Source: Weeksellaceae bacterium (lineage in GTDB: Bacteria; Bacteroidota; Bacteroidia; Flavobacteriales; Weeksellaceae). Taken from it: DNA of 13,256 nt. The stretch spans positions 1-13,256 of the forward strand of contig JAKOOI010000013.1 of the NCBI GenBank assembly GCA_022701475.1, in the 5' to 3' direction. A model generated the notes under the pieces. The model was given only the letters and a program-made list of their open reading frames with translations, did no database searches and was not told where the DNA came from. Positions 7,590 through 12,917 of the stretch are shown here, in pieces; within the stretch, counting starts at the first letter, position 1; the number at the start of each line of letters is the position of its first letter. Made by a program: the position numbers and the translations under genes.

Positions 7590-9294
7590 TATCAAGCCTT
7601 TTCCAAAAAATGGGTATCCCCTGAAAGGACTTTTAATTAAAGGTCCTTCACCGTACGCATGGTTTCACGAAATGGAAGTGCTGGACATTGATATCAATGC
7701 AGTCCGGGCATTTCCCGTTCCTGGTACCGAGCCGAACATCCTGTACGGCTGTTTATTGGTTTTCACGGATACTGCTCCTGCTGAGATAGGAAAGAATATA
7801 CATTTCCAATGCGTGGATGACCGGCTTTTTATCCCTGAATACACAACCTTTTACCCGAAAGTCAATCCTGAAGAATGGGAATCGGCCAATGCTGTATTTC
7901 TGATCATGCACCCGGATTTCGGATTGGTGAAACTGAATGAAGAAGTCAGCTGGCTGTCAGCGATTCAGGATCCGCCGTCTTTTCAGGCCACAGCAAGGAA
8001 GCCTTCTGCCGGCGTTACAATTCCTGATACCATCAAAAGTTATACGGTGGACATGGATGATGAGAAAGTACTGGAAGACCTGCAGAACCCGAAGACCGAA
8101 GCGGAATGGATGAACAGCCTTCCTTTCGACCTGAAAAAAGTAATGGCCGGAAACAAAAAGGAAATTGAGAAATATTTACAATATATTGAAAAATATCCGG
8201 AGCGGGCTATTGATCTGGGGGTTCCGCTGGACATCACGGGAAGTTCAAGAGGCGACGGTTTCGGAAAATGGATGTTTGATATCCCTTTGGTCGGAAAACT
8301 GTTCGGCGGGAGTCCGGAAAATGAAGGACAGTCATCCTATACCGAAAAATACCGTTGGGTATTCTGGGCATTCCTTATTGTCCTGGGATTGGTCAGGCTC
8401 ATCTTCTATTTTAACAGGGAAGAGACTGCTCTTGTGGAAGAAGTATCTTCAGGCAGCATCTCAGAAAAGCCTGATAAAAAGATGATGGTGCCGGTAGTGG
8501 CCTACCAGTCCGGGGTTACGGATATCAACATGAAAATTGATTCTATTTACGGGAAAGAGCGGAACAGCCTGATGAAAGAGTATCTGGAGTCATCGGTAAG
8601 ATTCGGCAGCAAAAATGAAAAAAGCTATGAAGACTACCTGAAAGCGGGCGGACGGCCCATTGATGAGGTCCGGAATGATATTGCAAAGCTGAATGAGAAA
8701 ACGGGTACCGCCACCGATTCCCTGAAAAGGGTATACCGGAAAAAAATCGTGAAATACCTGGCGCAGAATGAAAACGTATTCAGGAAAAAAATTACCGACT
8801 CTCTCAGAAATACCGGTTCCGGAAAACCGGCTGATGAAGGTGTCGTAAGGAAAGCGCTGCAGAAAAAGCAGCTCCTGGTGGAAGATTCCCTGGGCCGGCT
8901 GTACGGAACCAAAGATTACCCGGAGCCGCCGGTTGCCCTTCCGGAAAAAAAACTGAAGACCGGAAACAGTGATCATGCATTGACCGGAACTGACCGTCCG
9001 GTTTCCTTTTCGGAAATTTTCTGGCTGATTATTGCCATGATCGGGATCATCGGCCTGTATTCGTTTATCGTAAAGCGCAAAAGCCTGAATGCTGGCGGTG
9101 AGCATGTGCCGGCCGGGACCAAAATTTTCCTGATTGCCGTTCTGATCGCCCTGATTGCCTATATTTTCTATCCGCTGATCGGCATGTTCGGCTACAACTG
9201 GTTCGTTTGGCTGCTCATCATCGGTGTGGTCCTGCTTCTGTACCGTCTCTTCAGCGAAGATAAAACCATTTTAAAATCAGACAAAGATGAATAA
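7579..9294 (+). CDS. Four-helix membrane protein of the MoxR-vWA-bpX operon
   Basis: The chosen start is the ATG at 7579, overlapping the previous gene by 11 bases; an upstream ATG at 7528 would add residues that read like a shadow of the propeller gene. The result is 571 residues. Residues 1-150 form a soluble mixed domain (IDINAVRAFPVPGTEPN, FIPEYTTFYPKVNPEEW, IMHPDFGLVKLNEEVSW). Next is a helical stretch, then membrane segments at about 260-278, 480-498, 516-535 and 541-555. Between the first and second segments lie some 200 charged, Lys/Glu-rich residues. With four segments, both ends would be on the same side, and the soluble domain is probably cytoplasmic where the ATPase acts. It likely anchors the system at the inner membrane. 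Gene family beyond bpX-system partner is not recognised. The stop overlaps the next gene by 8 bases. Confidence 0.8.
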   Translation: MELNIKPFPKNGYPLKGLLIKGPSPYAWFHEMEVLDIDINAVRAFPVPGTEPNILYGCLLVFTDTAPAEIGKNIHFQCVDDRLFIPEYTTFYPKVNPEEWESANAVFLIMHPDFGLVKLNEEVSWLSAIQDPPSFQATARKPSAGVTIPDTIKSYTVDMDDEKVLEDLQNPKTEAEWMNSLPFDLKKVMAGNKKEIEKYLQYIEKYPERAIDLGVPLDITGSSRGDGFGKWMFDIPLVGKLFGGSPENEGQSSYTEKYRWVFWAFLIVLGLVRLIFYFNREETALVEEVSSGSISEKPDKKMMVPVVAYQSGVTDINMKIDSIYGKERNSLMKEYLESSVRFGSKNEKSYEDYLKAGGRPIDEVRNDIAKLNEKTGTATDSLKRVYRKKIVKYLAQNENVFRKKITDSLRNTGSGKPADEGVVRKALQKKQLLVEDSLGRLYGTKDYPEPPVALPEKKLKTGNSDHALTGTDRPVSFSEIFWLIIAMIGIIGLYSFIVKRKSLNAGGEHVPAGTKIFLIAVLIALIAYIFYPLIGMFGYNWFVWLLIIGVVLLLYRLFSEDKTILKSDKDE

Positions 9295-10309
9295 CCAGAA
9301 GTTTATCAATAAATTCATCGCCGCCTTTTTTCTGCTGGTGGTCATCAAGATCATCGGGATCCTGGCCCAGCTTTTTCATAAAAGCTTCTGGAGCGTGGTC
9401 GGCACGCTGGTGCTGTTCATCATCATAGCCATCATCTTCTTCATTGTCCTGCTCAGGCTGGAAGATAAAGAAAAGGAAAAAAAATGGTCCGGCCGTAAAG
9501 GGAAACCGGGCGGCGGAAGTTCCTACGTGGAATCTTCGCTTTTCGACAGGATCCGGAACCGCTATGAGGAGCTCGCGCAGAAATATATGGACGAGAAAGA
9601 CTACCGGAAAGCAGCCAAAGTCTACATCAATCTCCTGCGCGACCATTACCGCGGAGCCCGTGTGCTGAAAGAAGGAGGTTTGTATAACGAGGCAGCCGTC
9701 ATTTACCTAAAGAAGCTCAGCAATAAATCCGAAGCCGCCTACTGCTATGAACAGGCCAGGCAGTACCGGAAAGCCATAGACCTGTATAAAGAGCTCGGAC
9801 AAAAGGAAAAGATCGGCGACCTGTACCGGCAGATGGATGATGTGAAGAATGCCAACACCTATTACCGGATGGTAGCGGACGATTATGTGGGAAATGGCCA
9901 GATGGTAAAAGGTTCCCTGATTTACCGTAAGAAAATGGAAATGCCCGGCGAAGCCCAGAAAATTTTACTGCAAGGCTGGGAAGATGGCCATGATGCTTTC
10001 AACTGCCTGAACAATTACTTTGCGAATATTTCAGGTACCGGAGCGCTCAGGCAGCAGATCATGGAGCTCTATGAAAAGACGCCTTCCGATAAAAAAGTCA
10101 TTTACCTTGAAGCCATGAAACACGAATTCCGGAAAGCTCCGGAACTGCAATCGGTTACCAGAAACATTGCCTATGAGATCATTGCCGAAAAAGTGGCCAC
10201 CCGCTCGGAAATTGTAAATGAACTGAAACATTTCAATCCGGAGGATGAGGGGATTCTGAAAGATATTTCCCGATATAAGATGGGAAGAAACAGGATGTTC
10301 AGGAATTAA
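9287..10309 (+). CDS. Membrane-anchored TPR-like helical-repeat protein
   Basis: A 340-residue protein starting within the previous gene. Two hydrophobic helices near residues 6-29 and 34-57 (FFLLVVIKIIGIL and LVLFIIIAIIFFIVLL) make an N-terminal hairpin anchor. A basic stretch (KEKEKKWSGRKGKPGG) follows, consistent with a cytoplasmic side. From about residue 85 the protein is built of short helix pairs with TPR-like spacing of aromatic, Ala and Tyr residues: YEELAQKYMDEKDYRKAAKVY, then EAAVIYLKKLSNKSEAAYCY, then YRKAIDLYKELGQKEKIGDLY. These repeats usually serve as protein-binding scaffolds. In this operon it could recruit the ATPase or a target to the membrane. No enzyme motif is visible. 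Confidence 0.85.
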   Translation: MNNQKFINKFIAAFFLLVVIKIIGILAQLFHKSFWSVVGTLVLFIIIAIIFFIVLLRLEDKEKEKKWSGRKGKPGGGSSYVESSLFDRIRNRYEELAQKYMDEKDYRKAAKVYINLLRDHYRGARVLKEGGLYNEAAVIYLKKLSNKSEAAYCYEQARQYRKAIDLYKELGQKEKIGDLYRQMDDVKNANTYYRMVADDYVGNGQMVKGSLIYRKKMEMPGEAQKILLQGWEDGHDAFNCLNNYFANISGTGALRQQIMELYEKTPSDKKVIYLEAMKHEFRKAPELQSVTRNIAYEIIAEKVATRSEIVNELKHFNPEDEGILKDISRYKMGRNRMFRN

Positions 10310-10311
10310 TT

Positions 10312-10339
10312 AATTTGAAAATGTAAAAATTTGAAAATG
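10312..10339 (+). repeat. Direct repeat AATTTGAAAATG x2 across a start codon
   Basis: AATTTGAAAATG occurs at 10312-10323 and again at 10328-10339, 16 bases apart. In the first copy the ATG runs straight into TAA; in the second copy the ATG is the start codon of the following gene. It looks like a small tandem duplication or slipped-strand product. Confidence 0.8.
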
Positions 10340-10606
10340 GATAACACAATTAAATATCTTCATTTGAAATGTAATGGCAAAAATGCAATTGAAATCGCCA
10401 GGGAAATTGCCGCTTCGGCCATAACACCTTTATATGCAATAAAAAGAATCAGGGAAATATTTCCGCATCTTTCTTTAATGGAATCCAAGGAAATTGTAAT
10501 TATTGCCACTACTGAACATAAAAGTCTGTATGATTATCAGGGAAGCCTGTTTTCCGATCTGGAGGAATTCGGCAGAATACTTGAAGAAGAAGAAGAAAAT
10601 CTATAA
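10337..10606 (+). CDS. Small protein resembling the L7/L12 C-terminal domain
   Basis: 89 residues from the ATG at 10337. Residues 31-54 (PLYAIKRIREIFPHLSLMESKEIV) follow the helix-loop-helix of the ribosomal protein L7/L12 C-terminal domain, where the pattern is K-x-x-VIK-x-VR-x-x-TGLGLKEAK-x-LV. The basic surface KRIR is kept; the GLGL turn is replaced by HLSL. The Pro/Ala hinge and N-terminal dimer domain of true L7/L12 are absent, and the C-terminus is a Glu run (EEEEEN). In the ribosomal stalk this domain binds translation GTPases, so a role touching translation factors is conceivable but unproven. It follows the TPR-like gene by 27 bases and has no terminator before it, so it is probably the last gene of the operon. 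Confidence 0.7.
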   Translation: MDNTIKYLHLKCNGKNAIEIAREIAASAITPLYAIKRIREIFPHLSLMESKEIVIIATTEHKSLYDYQGSLFSDLEEFGRILEEEEENL

Positions 10607-10669
10607 AAGACTACGAGAATAAGACTTCCGAAACCATTCGATTTTATGACCAGGATCAATAAATACTTC

Positions 10670-10697
10670 TTTGGCTTCTGAAAAAGATTTATCTTTG
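10670..10697 (+). promoter_or_regulatory. Promoter before a 42-codon ORF
   Basis: TATCTTTG at 10690-10697 is a perfect TAnnTTTG box. The nearest TTTG upstream is at 10670-10673, giving a 16-base spacer, shorter than usual. The ATG of the small ORF follows 13 bases after the box. Confidence 0.55.
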
Positions 10698-10710
10698 CCG
10701 CAACAAATTT

Positions 10711-10839
10711 ATGACAATACAAAGAGCACATATCAGTTCAAATCTATGCGATCGCCCTGTACTAGAGGGATTATTCGGATATGAATGGATGGTATCGGAT
10801 GAGGCGAAACGTGCTGGCTTTGAAAATTATTTACTGTAA
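10711..10839 (+). CDS. 42-codon small ORF, unrecognised
   Basis: ATG at 10711, TAA at 10837-10839. The product starts MTIQRAHISSNLCDRP and ends AKRAGFENYLL. It has one Cys, no signal peptide and no membrane segment. It matches no small-protein family that I know. What supports it is its setting: a -7 box just upstream and a strong hairpin 26 bases after the stop, so it looks like a self-contained transcription unit. It could be a small protein, a leader peptide, or an RNA that happens to contain an open frame. Confidence 0.4.
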   Translation: MTIQRAHISSNLCDRPVLEGLFGYEWMVSDEAKRAGFENYLL

Positions 10840-10865
10840 TCCCGTAAAAATTAAATCAAAATACT

Positions 10866-10899
10866 GCAGAAACGCCTCGGTTACCGGGGCGTTTTCTGC
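10866..10899 (+). terminator. Strong hairpin after the 42-codon ORF
   Basis: Arms GCAGAAACGCCTCGG (10866-10880) and CCGGGGCGTTTTCTGC (10884-10899) pair over 15 positions with one G.T pair and one bulged T; the loop is TTA. The T-run after it is poor, but the stem itself ends in T-rich sequence. Near symmetry means it could act in either direction. Confidence 0.65.
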
Positions 10900-10905
10900 G
10901 TTTGT

Positions 10906-11124
10906 AAGGCAGAAATTATTTAGAATGAAAAAAAATAACCATAAAAGTGAAAAATTTTTAATAACAAATGAACAATTAATACGGAAATAAAGCGTGATCA
11001 GTAACCCGATGAGAGACAGTCATTTAGGTAATAACGACATCTGCAGGATAATGCGGACAGGAATTCTCTATTCTAAATTTGGGATTTAAAACACTGATTG
11101 TCAATTATTTGAAGGAAAAATAAA
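10906..11124. other. A+T-rich gap with no supported gene
   Basis: Only very short frames are present (for example a 21-codon Lys/Asn-rich frame at 10925 and a 26-codon frame at 11009). None has a promoter box or terminator, and no cloverleaf can be drawn. Nothing further is seen here. Confidence 0.5.
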
Positions 11125-11156
11125 TTTGCGGATTAAAAAATTTCGTCCTTACTTTG
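11125..11156 (+). promoter_or_regulatory. Promoter upstream of the second small ORF and the tRNA array
   Basis: TTTG at 11125-11128 and TTACTTTG at 11149-11156 (seven of eight to TAnnTTTG) are 20 bases apart, the expected Bacteroidetes spacing. This is the only convincing promoter found before the tRNA array. Confidence 0.55.
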
Positions 11157-11224
11157 CAACCGAAAATTGAAAGCAACAGGTTTTCAGCTTTTCAAAAAAA
11201 CTTTTTTAAAACAAGAAAAATAAA

Positions 11225-11362
11225 ATGAAACAATTTAACAACATATTCAATTTATCTTCAGGAGAACACGGAACACAGCCGATGGGATGGGCATATCCAT
11301 GTGCTATTCTTCTGGACAGTGAATTGTTGGGTGAAAGGTGCTTCTATAAACGGGTCGGTTAA
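11225..11362 (+). CDS. 45-codon small ORF, unrecognised, possible leader peptide
   Basis: ATG at 11225 follows an A-rich AAAATAAA leader of the usual Bacteroidetes kind, about 65 bases after the predicted transcript start; TAA at 11360-11362. The product begins MKQFNNIFNLSSGEHG, has a middle PMGWAYPCAILL and ends ERCFYKRVG. Two cysteines are present and there is no signal peptide. A strong terminator follows 23 bases after the stop, and the tRNA array begins about 95 bases beyond that. It may be a small protein or a leader whose translation influences read-through into the tRNAs. No family recognised. Confidence 0.4.
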   Translation: MKQFNNIFNLSSGEHGTQPMGWAYPCAILLDSELLGERCFYKRVG

Positions 11363-11385
11363 TGAATCGACACGTGTAAAAATAG

Positions 11386-11418
11386 AAAGCGCCTCCCGGA
11401 AAGAGGCGCTTTTTTTTT
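11386..11418 (+). terminator. Intrinsic terminator before the tRNA array
   Basis: A perfect 10-bp stem, AAAGCGCCTC at 11386-11395 with GAGGCGCTTT at 11403-11412, a 7-base loop, and a continuing run of T to 11418. A textbook rho-independent terminator. Confidence 0.9.
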
Positions 11419-11433
11419 GCGGTAAAATGAAAA

Positions 11434-11508
11434 GTGAATGGTCAGTTTTGCTCTGCAAGTGAATGGTGAATTTTAGAGGTCTTTGAGATTGACCATTCAT
11501 TTACTCAC
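11434..11508. repeat. Inverted-repeat spacer with GTGAATGG units
   Basis: GTGAATGGTC at 11434-11443 and GTGAATGGTG at 11459-11468 are direct copies. GACCATTCAT at 11491-11500 is the inverse of the first, so GAATGGTC and GACCATTC can form a hairpin just before tRNA-Asp. Confidence 0.65.
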
Positions 11509-11514
11509 ACAAAA

Positions 11515-11585
11515 GGTCTATTGAGGTAACGGTAACCTTCCCGACTGTCTCTCGGGTACTGCGGGTTCAATTCCCGCATAGACCG
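11515..11585 (+). tRNA. tRNA-Asp (GTC)
   Basis: Perfect acceptor GGTCTAT/ATAGACC, D stem AGGT/ACCT, anticodon stem CCCGA/TCGGG with loop CTGTCTC (anticodon GTC), T stem GCGGG/CCCGC with loop TTCAATT. The variable loop has four bases. Discriminator base G fits Asp. No CCA is encoded. Confidence 0.93.
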
Positions 11586-11650
11586 CAAAGGTTCACGGAA
11601 CTATCAGCACCGGCTGTCTCCCGGAAATGATAAAAAAATGAACCTGAAAA

Positions 11651-11722
11651 CTGGAAAGATAACGGTGGTTGTTTACCCGCCTTGGACGCGGGAGGTCGCA
11701 GGTTCGAACCCTGCTTTCCAGA
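11651..11722 (+). tRNA. tRNA-Pro (TGG)
   Basis: Perfect acceptor CTGGAAA/TTTCCAG, anticodon stem CCCGC/GCGGG with loop CTTGGAC (anticodon TGG), T stem GCAGG/CCTGC with loop TTCGAAC. D stem is short (AAC/GTT). Discriminator A fits Pro. No CCA is encoded. Confidence 0.93.
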
Positions 11723-11727
11723 CAAAA

Positions 11728-11770
11728 GTGAATGGTGAATTTACGGGTAATAAAATTGAATATTGACCAT
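11728..11770. repeat. Inverted-repeat spacer after tRNA-Pro
   Basis: GTGAATGGTGAATTT starts at 11728 and is followed by AAATTGAATATTGACCAT ending at 11770. ATGGT pairs with ACCAT, and AATTT pairs with AAATT, giving an imperfect hairpin. The left arm is the same GTGAATGG unit as at 11434 and 11459. Confidence 0.5.
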
Positions 11771-11827
11771 GAAGGAATTGAAAATAGAAACGAATTGACC
11801 ATTAAAAATAATTGTTTCAAAGAGAGA

Positions 11828-11897
11828 AAGAAAAGCCTGCCGAGCGCAGACGATCTTTAAGCCAAAAAAACACAGAATATACAGGCGGCTTTTTCTT
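11828..11897. repeat. GCGCAGA hairpin element, copy 1
   Basis: Outer arms AAGAAAAGCC (11828-11837) and GGCTTTTTCTT (11887-11897). The loop begins with the shared motif, here GCGCAGACGATCTTTAA from 11844, followed by an A-rich run. The most diverged arms of the four copies. Confidence 0.65.
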
Positions 11898-11954
11898 AAC
11901 CTCGGAAACTAAAAAATAAAATAAAGGAAACATAATATAATTTTTAGTGAAAAT

Positions 11955-12015
11955 AAAGTCTGTCCAGGCGCAGAAGTTCTTACATCAAAAAAAATAAGAC
12001 AGACTTTGTTTTTTT
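11955..12015. repeat. GCGCAGA hairpin element, copy 2
   Basis: Perfect 10-bp arms AAAGTCTGTC (11955-11964) and GACAGACTTT (11998-12007), then a T-run to 12015. The 33-base loop carries GCGCAGAAGTTCTTA at 11968-11982 and an A-rich stretch. The stem plus T-run could terminate transcription, but the loop is far longer than in ordinary terminators. Confidence 0.75.
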
Positions 12016-12084
12016 ATGAAGATCAATATCAATCATCATTGATCATTCATCAATTATGAAAAATTATAAGGCAGGTAAAGATTA

Positions 12085-12110
12085 CTCATTACCCATTGCT
12101 CATTACTCAT
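12085..12110. repeat. TTACTCAT / TTACCCAT simple repeats
   Basis: A run of near-identical 8-10 base units (ATTACTCAT, TTACCCATT, GCTCATTACTCAT) directly before tRNA-Cys. The same family precedes tRNA-Tyr at about 12342-12369 and occurs, also in inverted form, around tRNA-Phe. Confidence 0.6.
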
Positions 12111-12116
12111 CAAAAT

Positions 12117-12198
12117 GATGGTTCGCCGAAGCGGGAGAGTCGGGGCGGTCTGCAAAACCGTTGCGTAAGCTGAGTGGGTTCGAATCCCATCACCATCT
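12117..12198 (+). tRNA. tRNA-Cys (GCA) with a long, class II variable arm
   Basis: Acceptor GATGGTT/CACCATC (six pairs, mismatch at the last), D stem CCGA/TCGG, anticodon stem GCGGT/ACCGT with loop CTGCAAA (anticodon GCA), T stem GTGGG/CCCAT. Discriminator T is the known Cys identity base. The variable region is 12 bases (TGCGTAAGCTGA) and can fold GC-GTAA-GC, although bacterial tRNA-Cys is normally class I with a short loop. Bases 12124-12164 match tRNA-Tyr bases 12383-12423 at 38 of 41 positions, so it appears to be a Tyr gene converted to a Cys anticodon. No CCA is encoded. Confidence 0.85.
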
Positions 12199-12224
12199 CA
12201 AATAACTAAAATGAGATTAGTTCC

Positions 12225-12300
12225 GGAGAAAAAGAAAAAGCCTGTCAGGCGCAGAAGTTCTTATATCAAACAAAAAATAAGACAGGCTTTCATTTTCTCC
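12225..12300. repeat. GCGCAGA hairpin element, copy 3
   Basis: The best-formed copy. GGAGAAAA (12225-12232) pairs with TTTTCTCC (12293-12300), and AAAGCCTGTC (12237-12246) pairs with GACAGGCTTT (12281-12290), with a short internal loop between. The 34-base loop contains GCGCAGAAGTTCTTA at 12249-12263 and an A-rich run ending AATAA. Confidence 0.8.
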
Positions 12301-12375
12301 ACAAAATTAAAACTAAGAACAGGAAATATCGTATGAAATATTACTCATTACCTATTGCTTATTACTCATAAAAAA

Positions 12376-12461
12376 GGAAGCACGCCGAAGCCGGAGAGTC
12401 GGGGCGGTCTGTAACACCGTTGCTTTTTGCTGAGCAGGTTCAAGTCCTGCTGCTTCCACCA
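12376..12461 (+). tRNA. tRNA-Tyr (GTA), CCA encoded
   Basis: Perfect acceptor GGAAGCA/TGCTTCC, D stem CCGA/TCGG, anticodon stem GCGGT/ACCGT with loop CTGTAAC (anticodon GTA), T stem GCAGG/CCTGC. The 13-base variable arm is normal for bacterial tRNA-Tyr. Discriminator A at 12458 and CCA at 12459-12461. Confidence 0.95.
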
Positions 12462-12462
12462 A

Positions 12463-12533
12463 CCGCTGATAATGTAACGGCAGCATGCAGGAATTGTACT
12501 CTTGTTGTCCGGGTTCGATTCCCGGTCAGATGG
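12463..12533 (+). tRNA. tRNA-Thr-like gene (TGT) with a defective acceptor stem
   Basis: Follows tRNA-Tyr by one base. D stem ATGT/GCAT, anticodon stem CAGGA/TCTTG with loop ATTGTAC (anticodon TGT, Thr) and T stem CCGGG/CCCGG with loop TTCGATT are all sound. The acceptor CCGCTGA/TCAGATG pairs only five of seven; an alternative pairing ACC/GGT outside CTGA/TCAG leaves an internal loop. It may be decaying, edited, or a non-standard tRNA. Isotype is read from the anticodon only. Confidence 0.6.
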
Positions 12534-12543
12534 TCTAAGGATA

Positions 12544-12616
12544 AGTGAATAGTCAATGGTGAATTTCCCTTCGCGAGTGAATTTGTTGATAAGTCAGCAG
12601 ATCGGAGTTCACCATC
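12544..12616. repeat. Inverted-repeat spacer before tRNA-Glu
   Basis: AGTGAATAGTCAATGGTGAATT at the left and AGTTCACCATCAAAT at the right are inverse-related (GGTGAA with TTCACC), with another AGTGAATTTG in the middle. Same GTGAATGG family as the spacers near tRNA-Asp and tRNA-Pro. Confidence 0.5.
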
Positions 12617-12620
12617 AAAT

Positions 12621-12692
12621 GCTCTATTCGTCTAACGGTCAGGACGCCTGCCTTTCGAGCAGGAAACAAGGGTTCGATTCCCTTATAGAGTA
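12621..12692 (+). tRNA. tRNA-Glu (TTC)
   Basis: Acceptor GCTCTAT/ATAGAGT (one terminal G.T pair), D stem GTCT/GGAC, anticodon stem CCTGC/GCAGG with loop CTTTCGA (anticodon TTC), T stem AAGGG/CCCTT. Discriminator A. No CCA is encoded. Confidence 0.92.
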
Positions 12693-12778
12693 CAAAGGAC
12701 AAATGATGAAAAAAGTGAATCTTGCCTTGCCATTAAATTGATGAGCAAAGGGAATGAATAATTCACAAAAACAATAGA

Positions 12779-12848
12779 GAGAAGGCTTTGTCAAGCGCAG
12801 AAGATCTTACAAAACATAACAGGTAACGTTTTAATAGACAGTCTTCTC
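12779..12848. repeat. GCGCAGA hairpin element, copy 4
   Basis: Arms GAGAAG (12779-12784) and CTTCTC (12843-12848), with TGTC (12789-12792) and GACA (12837-12840) inside. The loop starts GCGCAGAAGATCTTA at 12795-12809 and is about ten bases longer than in copies 2 and 3. Confidence 0.65.
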
Positions 12849-12917
12849 CTATATTTTGCAGATAAGCTGATGAATGCTGATTGATCGCAGCTTGTCTTTT
12901 TCAATAATTATACATCT

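Noticed and set aside
8590..9105. 171-codon minus-strand frame opposite the four-helix membrane gene
   Set aside because: Lies wholly inside a well-supported gene and has no recognisable domain.
9251..9646. 131-codon minus-strand frame across the junction of the two membrane genes
   Set aside because: It is a reverse reading of the overlapping plus-strand genes; the acidic His/Asp run comes from the opposite strand of hydrophobic codons.
10725..10760. A tRNA T-arm-like GTTCAAATC inside the 42-codon ORF
   Set aside because: The flanking bases do not form a T stem and no other arms of a cloverleaf are present.
10781..10990. 69-codon plus-strand frame overlapping the first small ORF
   Set aside because: It passes through the strong hairpin at 10866-10899 and ends in a Lys/Asn-rich A+T tract.
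11593..11820. 75-codon minus-strand frame over tRNA-Pro
   Set aside because: The RTCDLPRPRRVN-type stretch is the usual false translation of a tRNA T arm and anticodon arm.
12556..12741. 61-codon plus-strand frame over tRNA-Glu
   Set aside because: It runs through the whole tRNA gene and its repeat spacer; no coding support.
11828..12848. The GCGCAGA hairpins as miniature transposons
   Set aside because: No flanking target-site duplications could be found, and the arms differ between copies while still pairing, which fits RNA structure better than transposon ends.
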